Shown: positions 1 through 64,000 of the stretch, one piece after another | Numbering within the stretch: the stretch's first letter is position 1 | Layout: each line of letters opens with the position of its first letter | Source: Hymenolepis diminuta | Lineage: Eukaryota; Platyhelminthes; Cestoda; Cyclophyllidea; Hymenolepididae | DNA length: 64,000 nt | NCBI GenBank assembly: GCA_900708905.1 | Contig: CAADRB010000010.1 | Location: 1,449,245 to 1,513,244, forward strand | Direction of reading: 5' to 3' | Made by a program: the position numbers and the translations under genes | Notes under the pieces: model-generated | What the model was told of the DNA's origin: nothing | The model's input: the letters and a program-made list of their open reading frames with translations, nothing else | Databases searched by the model: none

Positions 1-36287
<36,287 letters not shown>

Positions 36288-36315
36288 TGAATCTCAATGG
36301 GGACAGAGAACAGTT

Positions 36316-36330
36316 CTGAAATAGCCAGTC
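36316..36330 (-). other. Candidate splice acceptor in the PLC-beta 5' UTR
   Basis: Reading on the minus strand, gctatttcag ends at 36316, leaving a 28-nt leader before the start codon. It could be the 3' end of a 5'-UTR intron, or a spliced-leader addition site if the organism is a flatworm. A second weaker AG (ttttttag) lies slightly further upstream. No transcript evidence is available here. Confidence 0.4.
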
Positions 36331-37735
36331 TATCTAAAAAATAGATGAGAAAAAGTTCCAGATTAACCGCAACAAGTTATTTCAAATATTGAATCAATAG
36401 ACATAGAATGCAATATTATGTGGGAGAACAATAAGACGATCTTGTAAAATAAAAACATAAACTAGTCAAAACATTAAATAACAAAACATCATACACATTT
36501 TTAAATATCTTACGAATAAGAAAATTCAGCGAAAATTCGACAATAGTGTAGCTTCAATCAATAAGAACATATTTAAAACACAGTATAACCCTAAAAACGG
36601 AAATAAAAAACAGAAAACCTAAGAACAATTTTGCTGTAACATTTCCTAAGAATAACGACTGACGTGAGAAACATAAAAGTGAAAAAACATAACATTTGTT
36701 TTATTTTTTCAACGCCTCATTGGAAAAAATATTAGAACATCATAGATAAAAGAAAATAAAATTAGCAGAAAGATAAATAGGATCTATGACTGACAAACAG
36801 CTCACAATTATCAGTACATAATAATAATCCAACTTGTCGATAAGTGGACGGTCATTTTCTGCAATTCATATGGTTGACTAAAGGGAACTATTCAAGTTAG
36901 CACGACTAAACAAGAAGGAATGTCTTGATATTGTATAGCGATAGGAGTCAATTAAAAAATTAATGTATTTTAATCGGTAAAAAATGAAATTTTATTAACG
37001 TATTTAGTAAAAAACGAATAAAATGAATATACATATATATGTGTGTATGTGCATACATGTATATAATACAGAATACATTACTATCATATCCTCTAATAAA
37101 TATGTTCAGGATTCCAGTTTTGTTTGTCTGAAGAATTATGTCTTCTGGAAAACATACGGTGTAAATAAATTTTTATGATATTATGAGGGATTATACCTAT
37201 TTAAAATACATCTTTTTGTTGATGTTATAATAAAATTTATATTAGTTGCATAAAATGCCTAAAAGCGGTTCTTTCCTTGTCAATGTTTTAAATTAATATT
37301 CGAAACTAACGTAACTGTTCTCCATTCATTTTTTGCACGGGTGATCTGGCAAAGAATATATAATGGGAATATCATCGTTTAGGCTGATATAATTTTGTGA
37401 GCAATTGATGTTGATCATTTTAATTGATTTAGCGTTTCCCGGCCACTGAGTACATTAGTGAATTTTAATTTTTCCCAATCTTAGAACATTCAATTTCCGT
37501 TCTAATTAAACATTAGTGTAAATTGGATGATTTTAGAGCCATCACTTTCACATCGGCAAATTTTGCTTTGAAACTAGTCTATATGAATTTAGCATAATAA
37601 ATATAATGGATAATATAATGTGGATTTTGGAGAACCTGAAGTATGCTTTTGCTAGAAGAAACGATAATTATTTTCCCCCACTCCCAATATTTCTTCTGTG
37701 AATAAAAATGTAATTTCTTTCTTTATTTCCCCTCG

Positions 37736-37860
37736 TGTTGACTGTAACGTGTCTTGTGATCTGCCGTGGATTATTAGCTTCTGTGCTAAGTTGCTATATT
37801 GCCGAGTTTTCTAGATTGTTGGTTCTGCAAGATTACTGCCAGAACTCCTAGTTGGTTACG
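37736..37860 (+). repeat. Dispersed repeat R3, copy A
   Basis: Shares blocks such as TAACGTGTCT, TTAGCTTCTGTG and CTCCTAGTTGGTTACG, with substitutions, with the minus strand of 61764-61857. It has about 30 extra bases in the middle relative to the other copy. A CACGTTA at 38708-38714 is an inverted match to the TAACGTG at 37745-37751, and these could mark element ends. Family not recognised. Confidence 0.6.
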
Positions 37861-38399
37861 TCATAGCAATAAGATTCTATTTGTGTACGTCTGAAACCAA
37901 ACTTCTTAATGGTTCACTTTACGCCCATATTGATCTGCTAGTTGGCAAGTGGTTCCATAGTTGCTGTCGATGTTTCTAGCTAAACCTATTTACGATGTCA
38001 ATGTGCGTGGAAATTTACAAACATCCCTACTTATGTCAATGTTTCATATTCTCGCAAAGTCACTACTGAGCATTCTTACATGTACATAAGTAGTTAATTT
38101 CATTGGGACCCTATTAACTAACTCTGTGGTTATTTAGTGTTGTTATGAACTTTTCTTCCCTGTAGGATACTGTAATCAACTCTTAGATTCCCTGAGAAAT
38201 GCACTAGTTACAAGTACAATCTGATAATACCACAATGCAAAACGATTTAAATCGCAATATCAAAATAAGACGTGTACTTTCGTATCTATAGGTCGACTTA
38301 TGTTATGCATCATTTACCACCGTAATGAAAATGAATATGTTCAAATAAAATGGAATTAAAAAGCAGGAATTAAAAGGTGGAAAATAAAGAACCTAACTG

Positions 38400-38720
38400 C
38401 TATAGCCAGCGGATGTCTATCCTCACCTAGCGATCAGAAATTATTGACTGGCGATAAGGTCTTCACTATGGTGTCCACAGGCGGTCTCGCTGTATGTTTG
38501 CGTGCTTACACATAGATACCTAAACGGGCGTCTGTCATCACGCCAAGACTCCAACAACGAGACATGATTGACGTCCGACAAAGAAGTGCTAGTTTACTTA
38601 TTTATAAATTTGGGGGTGGCAGGTCTGCCACCTCCACACTGATCTGACGACATGAGTGACTTGACTTATTCCATCTATTCGGTCGATGTGGCCCCGATAG
38701 ATGCCTCCACGTTATCACAC
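38400..38720. other. GC-richer island with a short palindrome
   Basis: This stretch is close to half G+C, against about a third around it, and lacks a convincing open frame. It contains an 8-bp inverted repeat (GGTGGCAG at 38615-38622, CTGCCACC at 38625-38632). Candidate explanations are a transposon remnant or a regulatory island. I do not recognise the family. Confidence 0.45.
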
Positions 38721-40169
38721 CAACACATAAGAATTATTTTGGGGAAATTAGTATTTTTCTCTATGTAGCAGGTATCCAGTTAATTAACATTCAAATAATA
38801 ATAATAAAGGGACCTGCAAAAACTTGAAACAGGTGGTATGAGCAGGATTTTTATGGGCACAAAATTTTTCCTTCTTTTAATCATATTCAAGACCGAGGAG
38901 CTAAATCCATAAATGCACCATTTGTTATGTGTAAATTACTCCTGTAATTGCTATTTCCCATTTAGAAATTTCTACTTCTGTATGCTCTCATTGTAATTCT
39001 AATATCATATAATTAATTCCTATATTGACTGGTTATGCATTAATTTCAATTTGTATATCAAATTAAATTCTAGGCTCTGACTATTCCTGATATTTTTTGA
39101 TTTGTGTTGCATTTGCATTATAATTTTCATCATTTTTAGGTCAAATGTGAAAAATAAAGGTTTCTGCTGGGATATTAACTGGGACCACATAGAAGAAATA
39201 AGCTAAGTCGTTCCTATTGTAATAAATGTTTAAATATGTTCTGGAAAGCGTTACAATCTGCTTTTTCCCTTGTGAAACTTCAACCGTGTTTGATCGTTGG
39301 CACCTTAGGTTGCGCACGCATCTGGAAGTTCCTCGGTGAGATGCTTTGCACAACAGCTTATCGTTCCAGGTCGTTAGTGGTTATTGATAACAGAATTTTC
39401 TGATTGATTGTTTTGCAAAAAAACGAAATAATGATAACCTTCAAATGTTAGACTGATCTATTTCAACACGACGGACATGTAACTTCATAATACCCTGCTA
39501 ATCTTTTTCAAAGACGAGTGAAACTGCGTGTTTACAATATTTAAATATCCTGTTAAACATAAATTGCTAAAATAATAAAATACTTACTTAAATGATGTCA
39601 GAAGAAATCGAGGAGGACGGTTCCCTATTTCTATAAGTTATAAATCATACAAGAGTAAAACACATGTTGGTGCACTTCTTTTCAGCTGAGTGACAACTTA
39701 ATCGGGAAAAATTAAACTATATATATATAAATTTAGAGAAAAGTCAACTTTTCATTAAAAAAGGGTAATATGCCTCAGCCGTCTTTTTTGTGAAGACCTT
39801 GCAAAATATTACGAATATTAAGGAATTTTATAGGAAATAAAATCAATATGTAATAAAAATAGCTGACATGAAGTATTTAGACTCCAGATTTGTCTAAATA
39901 TTCTCTTCTGAAATTTTTATAAAACCGCATTAGGGAATAATTGGAAAATTAATTTAATCTTTACACGCTTGTGCCTTAGTTATCACCCAAAATGTCCCAC
40001 AACTGTGTTTTAATTTATTAAAATGTTGATCCTCTATTTATTCAGTGACCTTGAAACTATAATGCGGCTAGTTTAGTAGGAACTGCGAAACTAGAAAGTA
40101 GTAAACAATATTGAAATTCAAAAATACATCGCCAAATAAAATTTGTACTTATTTTCTACTGTCCAAAGT

Positions 40170-58481
<18,312 letters not shown>

Positions 58482-58860
58482 GTTTGTTGTATCCTTTTAG
58501 AGTTCCCGGTAGTAATGCTTTCACCAGACAAAGTTGAAATTCTTCTGTCTATTGCAAAAAAATCTTTATTTAGTAACTTTGTCTTGAGCAAATGCCTCTG
58601 GCCTCTAAACTTGTTAATTAATGAAAACAAATATCAAACAGAATGTGTGCTTGTGGTGGAATGGTCAATGTGTTTGTCTGCGAAGTCAGAGATCACGGTT
58701 TCGGTGTCCATCAGTGTACATCCAGTGAGCAGAAAGGCTAGCCGCATCAGTTAAATTTGGCCACTAAAAGGGATGGCAAAATTCAGATTATTAATTAGAG
58801 AGGCTTAATGATCCTATCGAAAATGAGCATTGAAAAACACTTTTTAAAGGGGATTGGGAA

Positions 58861-58875
58861 TTATTATTATTATTA
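58861..58875. repeat. (TTA)5 microsatellite
   Basis: Five TTA units about 380 bases beyond the ERK stop codon. Confidence 0.85.
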
Positions 58876-59479
58876 GTATGCTAAATGCGGATCGCCATAT
58901 TATTGTGCAATGGATCTTCTATTTTTGTTTCAGAAGTCTGCAATCATATGAATTTTAAATAAGTATATTAAGGATATAGTCAAAAAGATGGATATCTTTG
59001 ATAGGTAATAAGTATGCGGCGAAAAAGATAGATGAATTCTTAACTGTCATACATACTTATTTATTTCAAGGTAACTGTTGATCATATTAATACGAAAGAA
59101 GTACATAGGCAACCTATTTTTCAATTGGTAATTCAGCTAAAATACTCTACAATTTGCAAATGCTCACTCATTGTCTTCTAATTCTGTATTTTATTCTGTC
59201 ATTGATTTTGGGGTCTTTGACTAATCTCAATCTAGTCCGGCTATCTGTTGATAAGTTCCTTTTAAACCAATATCAAGTCATAATTCTTAAGCCTATCTTG
59301 GTTCAGGGGAATAGTATTATTGAGCCTCTCCACTGAGAACCTCGAATTCAGCCGGTCCCTCAATAAGTGGGCACCGACGCACAAAAAACACGTGGTATTC
59401 GATTTTGCAGTTGAACACGTTGGCAACTGTCTTATTAAATTTAACAGAGGTATTCAGAAACCCTCTAGCCCTCTAACTT

Positions 59480-59575
59480 TGGGGAAATCGGTGCTGATAA
59501 ATTTGTAACTCAGAGTTAGTGGTCTAGCTATTACAGGTTTGATGGTTAACAGCCAATTACTGTGAATATCCCAGT
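59480..59575 (+). repeat. Dispersed repeat R4, copy A
   Basis: Downstream of ERK. TTGGGGAAATCGGTGCTGAT and GTTAACAGCCAATTACTGTG recur in diverged form at 62070-62165, in the same orientation. Non-coding. Confidence 0.45.
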
Positions 59576-59740
59576 TAGTATAAAGTTTTTCGATTCATGG
59601 GACCAAAACAAAATGATGATTAATCTTAACGTAGGAGAAACATTGGCTTACTCAAATTCGTGCATAAAAGTAATATATTCTGCTTTTAATGCATCATAAC
59701 TAGTCCTAATTCCAAGCATTCCTATATAAGTAAACAAATG

Positions 59741-59746
59741 AATAAA
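59741..59746 (+). terminator. Possible poly(A) signal for the ERK gene
   Basis: This is the first canonical AATAAA I find downstream of the ERK stop, about 1.26 kb away. A variant ATTAAA lies nearer, at 59434-59439. Such hexamers are frequent by chance in AT-rich DNA, so this is weak. Confidence 0.2.
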
Positions 59747-61763
59747 TAATGCGCGAATTCTCGATTTAAAGTGAATGAATATGTGCCGCCAAAAGAGAAA
59801 ACAATCACATTTATTTATGCGAATTAATTATAACACTTAATGAGAGCATTGTTTTAATTCTTCCTTTTGTGCTTATATAAATGAACGAGCAAAACAAAAG
59901 ATAAAACGAAAAACAGTTAACTTCAGAGTACTCATCTTGCATCTTCATTCTCTATTTCCCTTCTTTGTTAGGAAGGGAAAGGTGATCAAGACAGTAATGG
60001 TTATAGAGCTTTAAGATAAATATTTTGCATTCAAATATTTTTTTGCCCTCATTTAAGGAGAGTCTACGTTTTATGCATAATTTTTTGAAATAATCATATG
60101 AAACGAAAGTTCTCGGAGTGAAGTGAAATGGGAATCAGAAGATCTAATAGGGAATATCAAAGAAAGGTCTAGAAATAGGATAACTGGGTTAAATTCCGGG
60201 AAAACTTTAAAATTAGTAATAATCGTCTGAGATTTTGTGTAGCGTTTTCACCTTCAATTATTCAACTATTTTTCTCGTCAAGTAAGGGAATTCTAGCATA
60301 AAAGATGTCTATGTAATATGGAGAAAATTCTATTACAATAAGACAGGGCTGTGACAGAGCTGGGGAGATAATATTTTATTTGAGAAGAGAAAGTAGATAG
60401 CAGGGTGCAAAAGAGGGAGGATAGAGTAGATGCTGGATAACAGAGGAAAGTGATAAACTGCTTAAAGGGCGGGAGATGAGTCATAGTTACGACGAAGTGA
60501 AATAGAGAGAGCACCGGCTAAAGTGGATAAACAACCCAGGATAACAAATAATATAAATTGAAAATAAAGTCACAACAGATTTCACTTTGGGATTCGAACA
60601 AAGATTGTATTCATCGACTTGTCATTTAATCAAGCTGAAAATATAAGCTGACAGTTTTAGAAATCACAATCTTATTATTGCTGTTATTCTTGCCCATGTG
60701 AAAAAAACTTTTGCATGTGTCAATTAAAAAAAAGTATCTGAATATGGGAACAGTAAGAGCCTCCATTAAGGTGTGAATAGAAAGAGGGACAAAAAGAAGC
60801 GCGTGATGAAGTCAGAATACCAAGTGTGTTATAGTATTTGAACTTTGGAGACATTCCATTCTTACAAGGAATGTAGTTCGGTGTGTAATGCTTTTAGTTG
60901 GTAGGTGTAGGAGCCAATGTATGCAATTTCTCCCTAACTATTCTTCAGGCTCTATCTTCTACGTTTACTACTACAGCGTGGTAGAGAAAGATCTCAAGTT
61001 GAAGACCTTTTTTGAGTACAGAGAGAAAGGTCAGAGGGATTGAAAGAGGTAGAGATTTTGTAGATGAGAGAGGAATGCGGCAATGCTGGTGTGTATTTAC
61101 GTGGTTGTTTATGGAGGGTGAAAATCTCGAAATAAAAATAGGTGGGTATAATTGGAGGTATGCCAATAATGATGTTCTCAACATAACTGGAAAATCGGGC
61201 CATATCGATTGTCTGAAATCTCAAACAATTAATAATTACAAAAGGAGAAAATTTATCGGAAAGCTATCAAAGTATTTAAGGTTAGAAAACTACTGTGTGT
61301 TCTACTCTTTAGATTTAATGATTTAATGAGATTAATTATATACACGTTATTAAAACTTTGTTCACTGGTTAATTTTAATTTCCTGGTTGGTCTTGCCCTT
61401 TTGATTAATTTATGTTGACCCTCTTACAATTTAAAGAAGGTAGACGTAATTTACAACTATTTTACATAGCAGGAACCTCTTAATTAACAAAGTATTGTAG
61501 CTGGTATTCAATTTGTGCTTCTGTTTACTGGTTCGGATGCCCAGGGAGAAGACCCTACTAAACATCTGGAATGTGAATAATTTTCCAAAATTAGTAGTTA
61601 GTCTTAGTTGTCGAGGAAACACTTTTTAATGTCTTTATTTTGATTTAATATTGCTTAATTCAAACCACCGGTGACCTCTTTAAATAATAAAAACTCCTTT
61701 ACTGTCTATAAATTCTGTTATCCATCCCGACTCAACGGCTGACTTCAGTTTAGGTCTGTAATA

Positions 61764-61857
61764 GCGTAACAAACTAGAAGTCCCGGTAGTAAACGCGCAA
61801 CTTGACACAGAAGCTGATAACCAGACGCAGAATACGAGACACGTTATAGCAAACACG
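61764..61857 (-). repeat. Dispersed repeat R3, copy B
   Basis: Inverted, diverged copy of 37736-37860 (shared TAACGTGTCT, ATCAGCTTCTGTG, CTTCTAGTTTGTTACG). It lies inside a 106-codon minus-strand open frame (61680-62000) that predicts a hydrophobic segment. Because the block is repeated, the frame is probably element-derived or accidental. Confidence 0.6.
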
Positions 61858-62069
61858 CTTGTATTAACGAAACTGAATCTCAGTCCGTATCGGCCTAAAC
61901 AAATAAGCATAATTACCATGTGTCTTTTTTCAGTGGGGAAATAAAGAAGAAATTTTGGAAACGTGGGAAAATAATTATTTCTTCTAGCATGATTGGCCAT
62001 TGGTTAATGTAGTTGCTGTGTCACCATTGATTTAACTAACAGATGTGCTTGGTACTCTATCATCATTTT

Positions 62070-62165
62070 ATTTTGGGTAAATTGGGGCTGATAATTGAGG
62101 GATTTCGGGATGAGGATTTAGCCACCCCGGAAATAACCGTTAGCAGCTATTGTGAATATTTATGA
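62070..62165 (+). repeat. Dispersed repeat R4, copy B
   Basis: TTGGGTAAATTGGGGCTGAT and GTTAGCAGCTATTGTGAATA match 59480-59575. It lies about 200 bases beyond R3 copy B and may belong to the same element. Confidence 0.45.
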
Positions 62166-64000
62166 GTGACCCATCTGTTTGCACATATTTTCAGCTTGTT
62201 AACAATCTCTAAACTTTCCAAACGTTAAGTATTATATAATATCATTTGACACTCTAGAATGATAAAAAACTTTGTTTTAAAAATGTAACGGATTGGTCGG
62301 TTTTCTCGATCCTTTGCCCCCGGTTTTCAAATTGTTACTTTCACGTCATTGAGTAGGACCAACCGTAGTGTTAGTAAACCGCCAAAATGAGGAAGTAAGG
62401 CAGATATTGAATACATTTATTCAACATATATAATAGGACGACTGTGTATTGATTTATTTACAATAATTCGTCGTCATCTAGTAATGTCTCTTTGAAGTGA
62501 TGGCTTAAAATATGCCACGGGGCGAAAGTATATGTAATAAACGAACATTTCTAAAGAGTAGCTTTGCTATTGCACATTTTTGTGAAATTACCTCATTCTG
62601 CCAAAGGGCCCTAAATGAAATTGGTGCGTTATGGATTCCAGGTTAAAAGTGACTAGAATATGTTCTAGAGTATTTCCCATGACGATGGCTTGAGTTTTGA
62701 TTATCAGACATTCGTTGGAAGCGTTCAGGCTATCTTACTTCGTAAGAAGAAATACAGTTTTACGTTTAATATGCCTCAAAGGAGGTATTATAATTGTTAT
62801 AGCATGATATTGCATACAATCTTATATTCACTCATTTAAAAAAATTTTTCGCATTTAAACAGTTCTATTCTTTTCAAATTTTAGGAAACAAAGTTGAGGA
62901 CTAAAAAGAGAAGTTCTTTTGCCTCCAAAAGATACTGACCTAACCCTTCTGTATTTCCAAATTCGCAAATGTTGAAACCAGACATTATCATTTTTTTGTC
63001 ACTTTCATAGATCTTTTTTGCCATCTTCCTTATTTCAAATTGTTCTCGCTCTCTTAGTTTCGCCCAATACGTTCGATAAATTACTGCCTACTCTGTCAAC
63101 TACCTATATCTATTCCTTAGTGTTCTTTTACAAGATCAACTTCATATAGCACTGTCTCATTTAAAGATCATGTATCTCTCTATTATAATAACAAAATATA
63201 TTTTACTTTTTATTTCGAAACTTTCCTTTTCTGTTAATTATTTATGATGGCTATGCTTTTAGGACGCTATTAAGACGCTGTTAATTGTAAGTACTTACCC
63301 AAACAAATCCCCAATCAAACGCGAAACAAACAAACAAAATAAAACACTCATTTATAATACAAAGAAAGAAAGTTAGTTGTAATAATAAGAGAATAAATTT
63401 TCATTTCTCTTCCTTTTATCGGACACAAACTTGCCTCTTCGTTAATTACTTTAAAAATAGAGCCCCGAATTAATGAATTTTAGAAAGAATTTAGACAAAA
63501 GGCTTTCTTATTTCTTTATTTTTATAAAAACAATCACAATATTTATAAAAAATTTGATCAAGAATGCTTTTATATCCTATGCTGTCTGGAACTAGCTTTA
63601 TTCTATTACAATCTTGGTTCTAGTGACCCATCCAGACCCGATGAAATGGGAATCCTATAGACAGTAAATGCCAATCAATACTTAACATAGGAGGCGATAA
63701 GAGTGGCTCCACTTCATATTGCAGTAGAGAGAAAGCGAGATTGGTGATACAAGTGAACGAAGATGGTGAGTTTAATTACTCTGTTCTTCACAAGGAGCCA
63801 GGCTATAGATGATTTGATAAATGGATATTAATGTGTGGAAATGGTCAGAACTTACAGGCAAATCACGTCAATGATACCTTTAATGGAATTGGTTGAGATT
63901 ACTTGGACTGTGTATCGTTTCGTACTATTAACTGTAAAAGACTAAATACGGCTTTAAGTGCCATTGTGAAAGCGAATTAACATCGTTTATAAGCTACAGT

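Larger units (their letters stand above)
36288..40169. promoter_or_regulatory. Divergent intergenic region between PLC-beta and ERK
   Basis: About 3.9 kb between the two start codons must contain both upstream regions, unless the promoters lie behind unseen 5' introns. I cannot identify a TATA box or defined factor sites above the AT background. It contains a dispersed repeat copy near 37.74 kb, a GC-richer island at 38.40-38.72 kb and an AT/GT-rich stretch at 37.03-37.07 kb. No supportable coding region is seen. Confidence 0.5.
58482..64000. other. Right flank: ERK 3' region and intergenic sequence
   Basis: Starts with the presumed ERK 3' UTR of unknown length. It contains a (TTA)5 repeat, both R4 copies and R3 copy B. 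I can support no further gene; open frames near 61 kb on both strands overlap one another and show no conserved motif. Confidence 0.6.

Noticed and set aside
60570..60610. GTTCGAATCC on the minus strand, resembling a tRNA T-loop.
   Set aside because: The arm pairs with a nine-base loop, and no D-arm, anticodon arm or acceptor stem can be built around it.
61012..61326. 104-codon plus-strand open frame right of ERK, with overlapping minus-strand frames.
   Set aside because: Frames on both strands compete, and none shows a conserved motif or plausible exon structure.
63590..63780. GC-richer stretch near the right edge with splice-like GTGAGT and AATAAA-like signals.
   Set aside because: No frame gives a recognisable protein, and the context is cut by the window end.

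Overview
The window is eukaryotic, AT-rich (roughly a third G+C by eye) and intron-rich. It holds two signalling genes transcribed away from each other. Homology-guided splicing by hand gives clean reading frames for both. The family matches are animal-like, and ERK-type catalytic exons separated by introns of only 31-42 nt suggest an invertebrate, most likely a flatworm (a low-GC tapeworm such as a hymenolepidid would fit). The organism call is inference and should be treated as tentative.

Left 36 kb, minus strand: a phosphoinositide phospholipase C-beta of the PLCB4/norpA subfamily. Nineteen coding exons run from the start codon at 36287 down to 144. They give about 703 continuous residues: PH-like domain, EF-hand region, complete catalytic X box with both catalytic histidines, an acidic X-Y linker and the first part of the Y box. 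All 18 internal introns keep frame and have GT/AG ends. The gene runs off the left edge, so the rest of Y, the C2 domain and the long C-terminal coiled coil are missing.

36.3-40.2 kb: a divergent intergenic region of about 3.9 kb. It contains a G+C-richer island (38.4-38.7 kb) and one copy of a dispersed repeat whose other copy lies inverted near 61.8 kb.

40.2-58.5 kb, plus strand: a complete ERK-class MAP kinase of 372 residues in ten exons, with a TEY activation motif. The first four introns are tiny and the later five are 1-6.6 kb. It has an unusual Glu gatekeeper and a Gln-rich tail in place of the usual ERK C-terminus.

58.5-64 kb: no gene that I can support, only old repeat copies.

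Non-coding sequence is mostly introns with diverged dispersed repeats, microsatellites, AT palindromes, one G-quadruplex motif and a 13-base assembly gap. Both proteins are signal transducers: the PLC acts below Gq to make IP3 and DAG, and the ERK sits at the end of the Ras/Raf/MEK cascade, which DAG/PKC signalling can feed. No previously undescribed system is evident. The oddest coding observation is the altered ERK gatekeeper and hinge.
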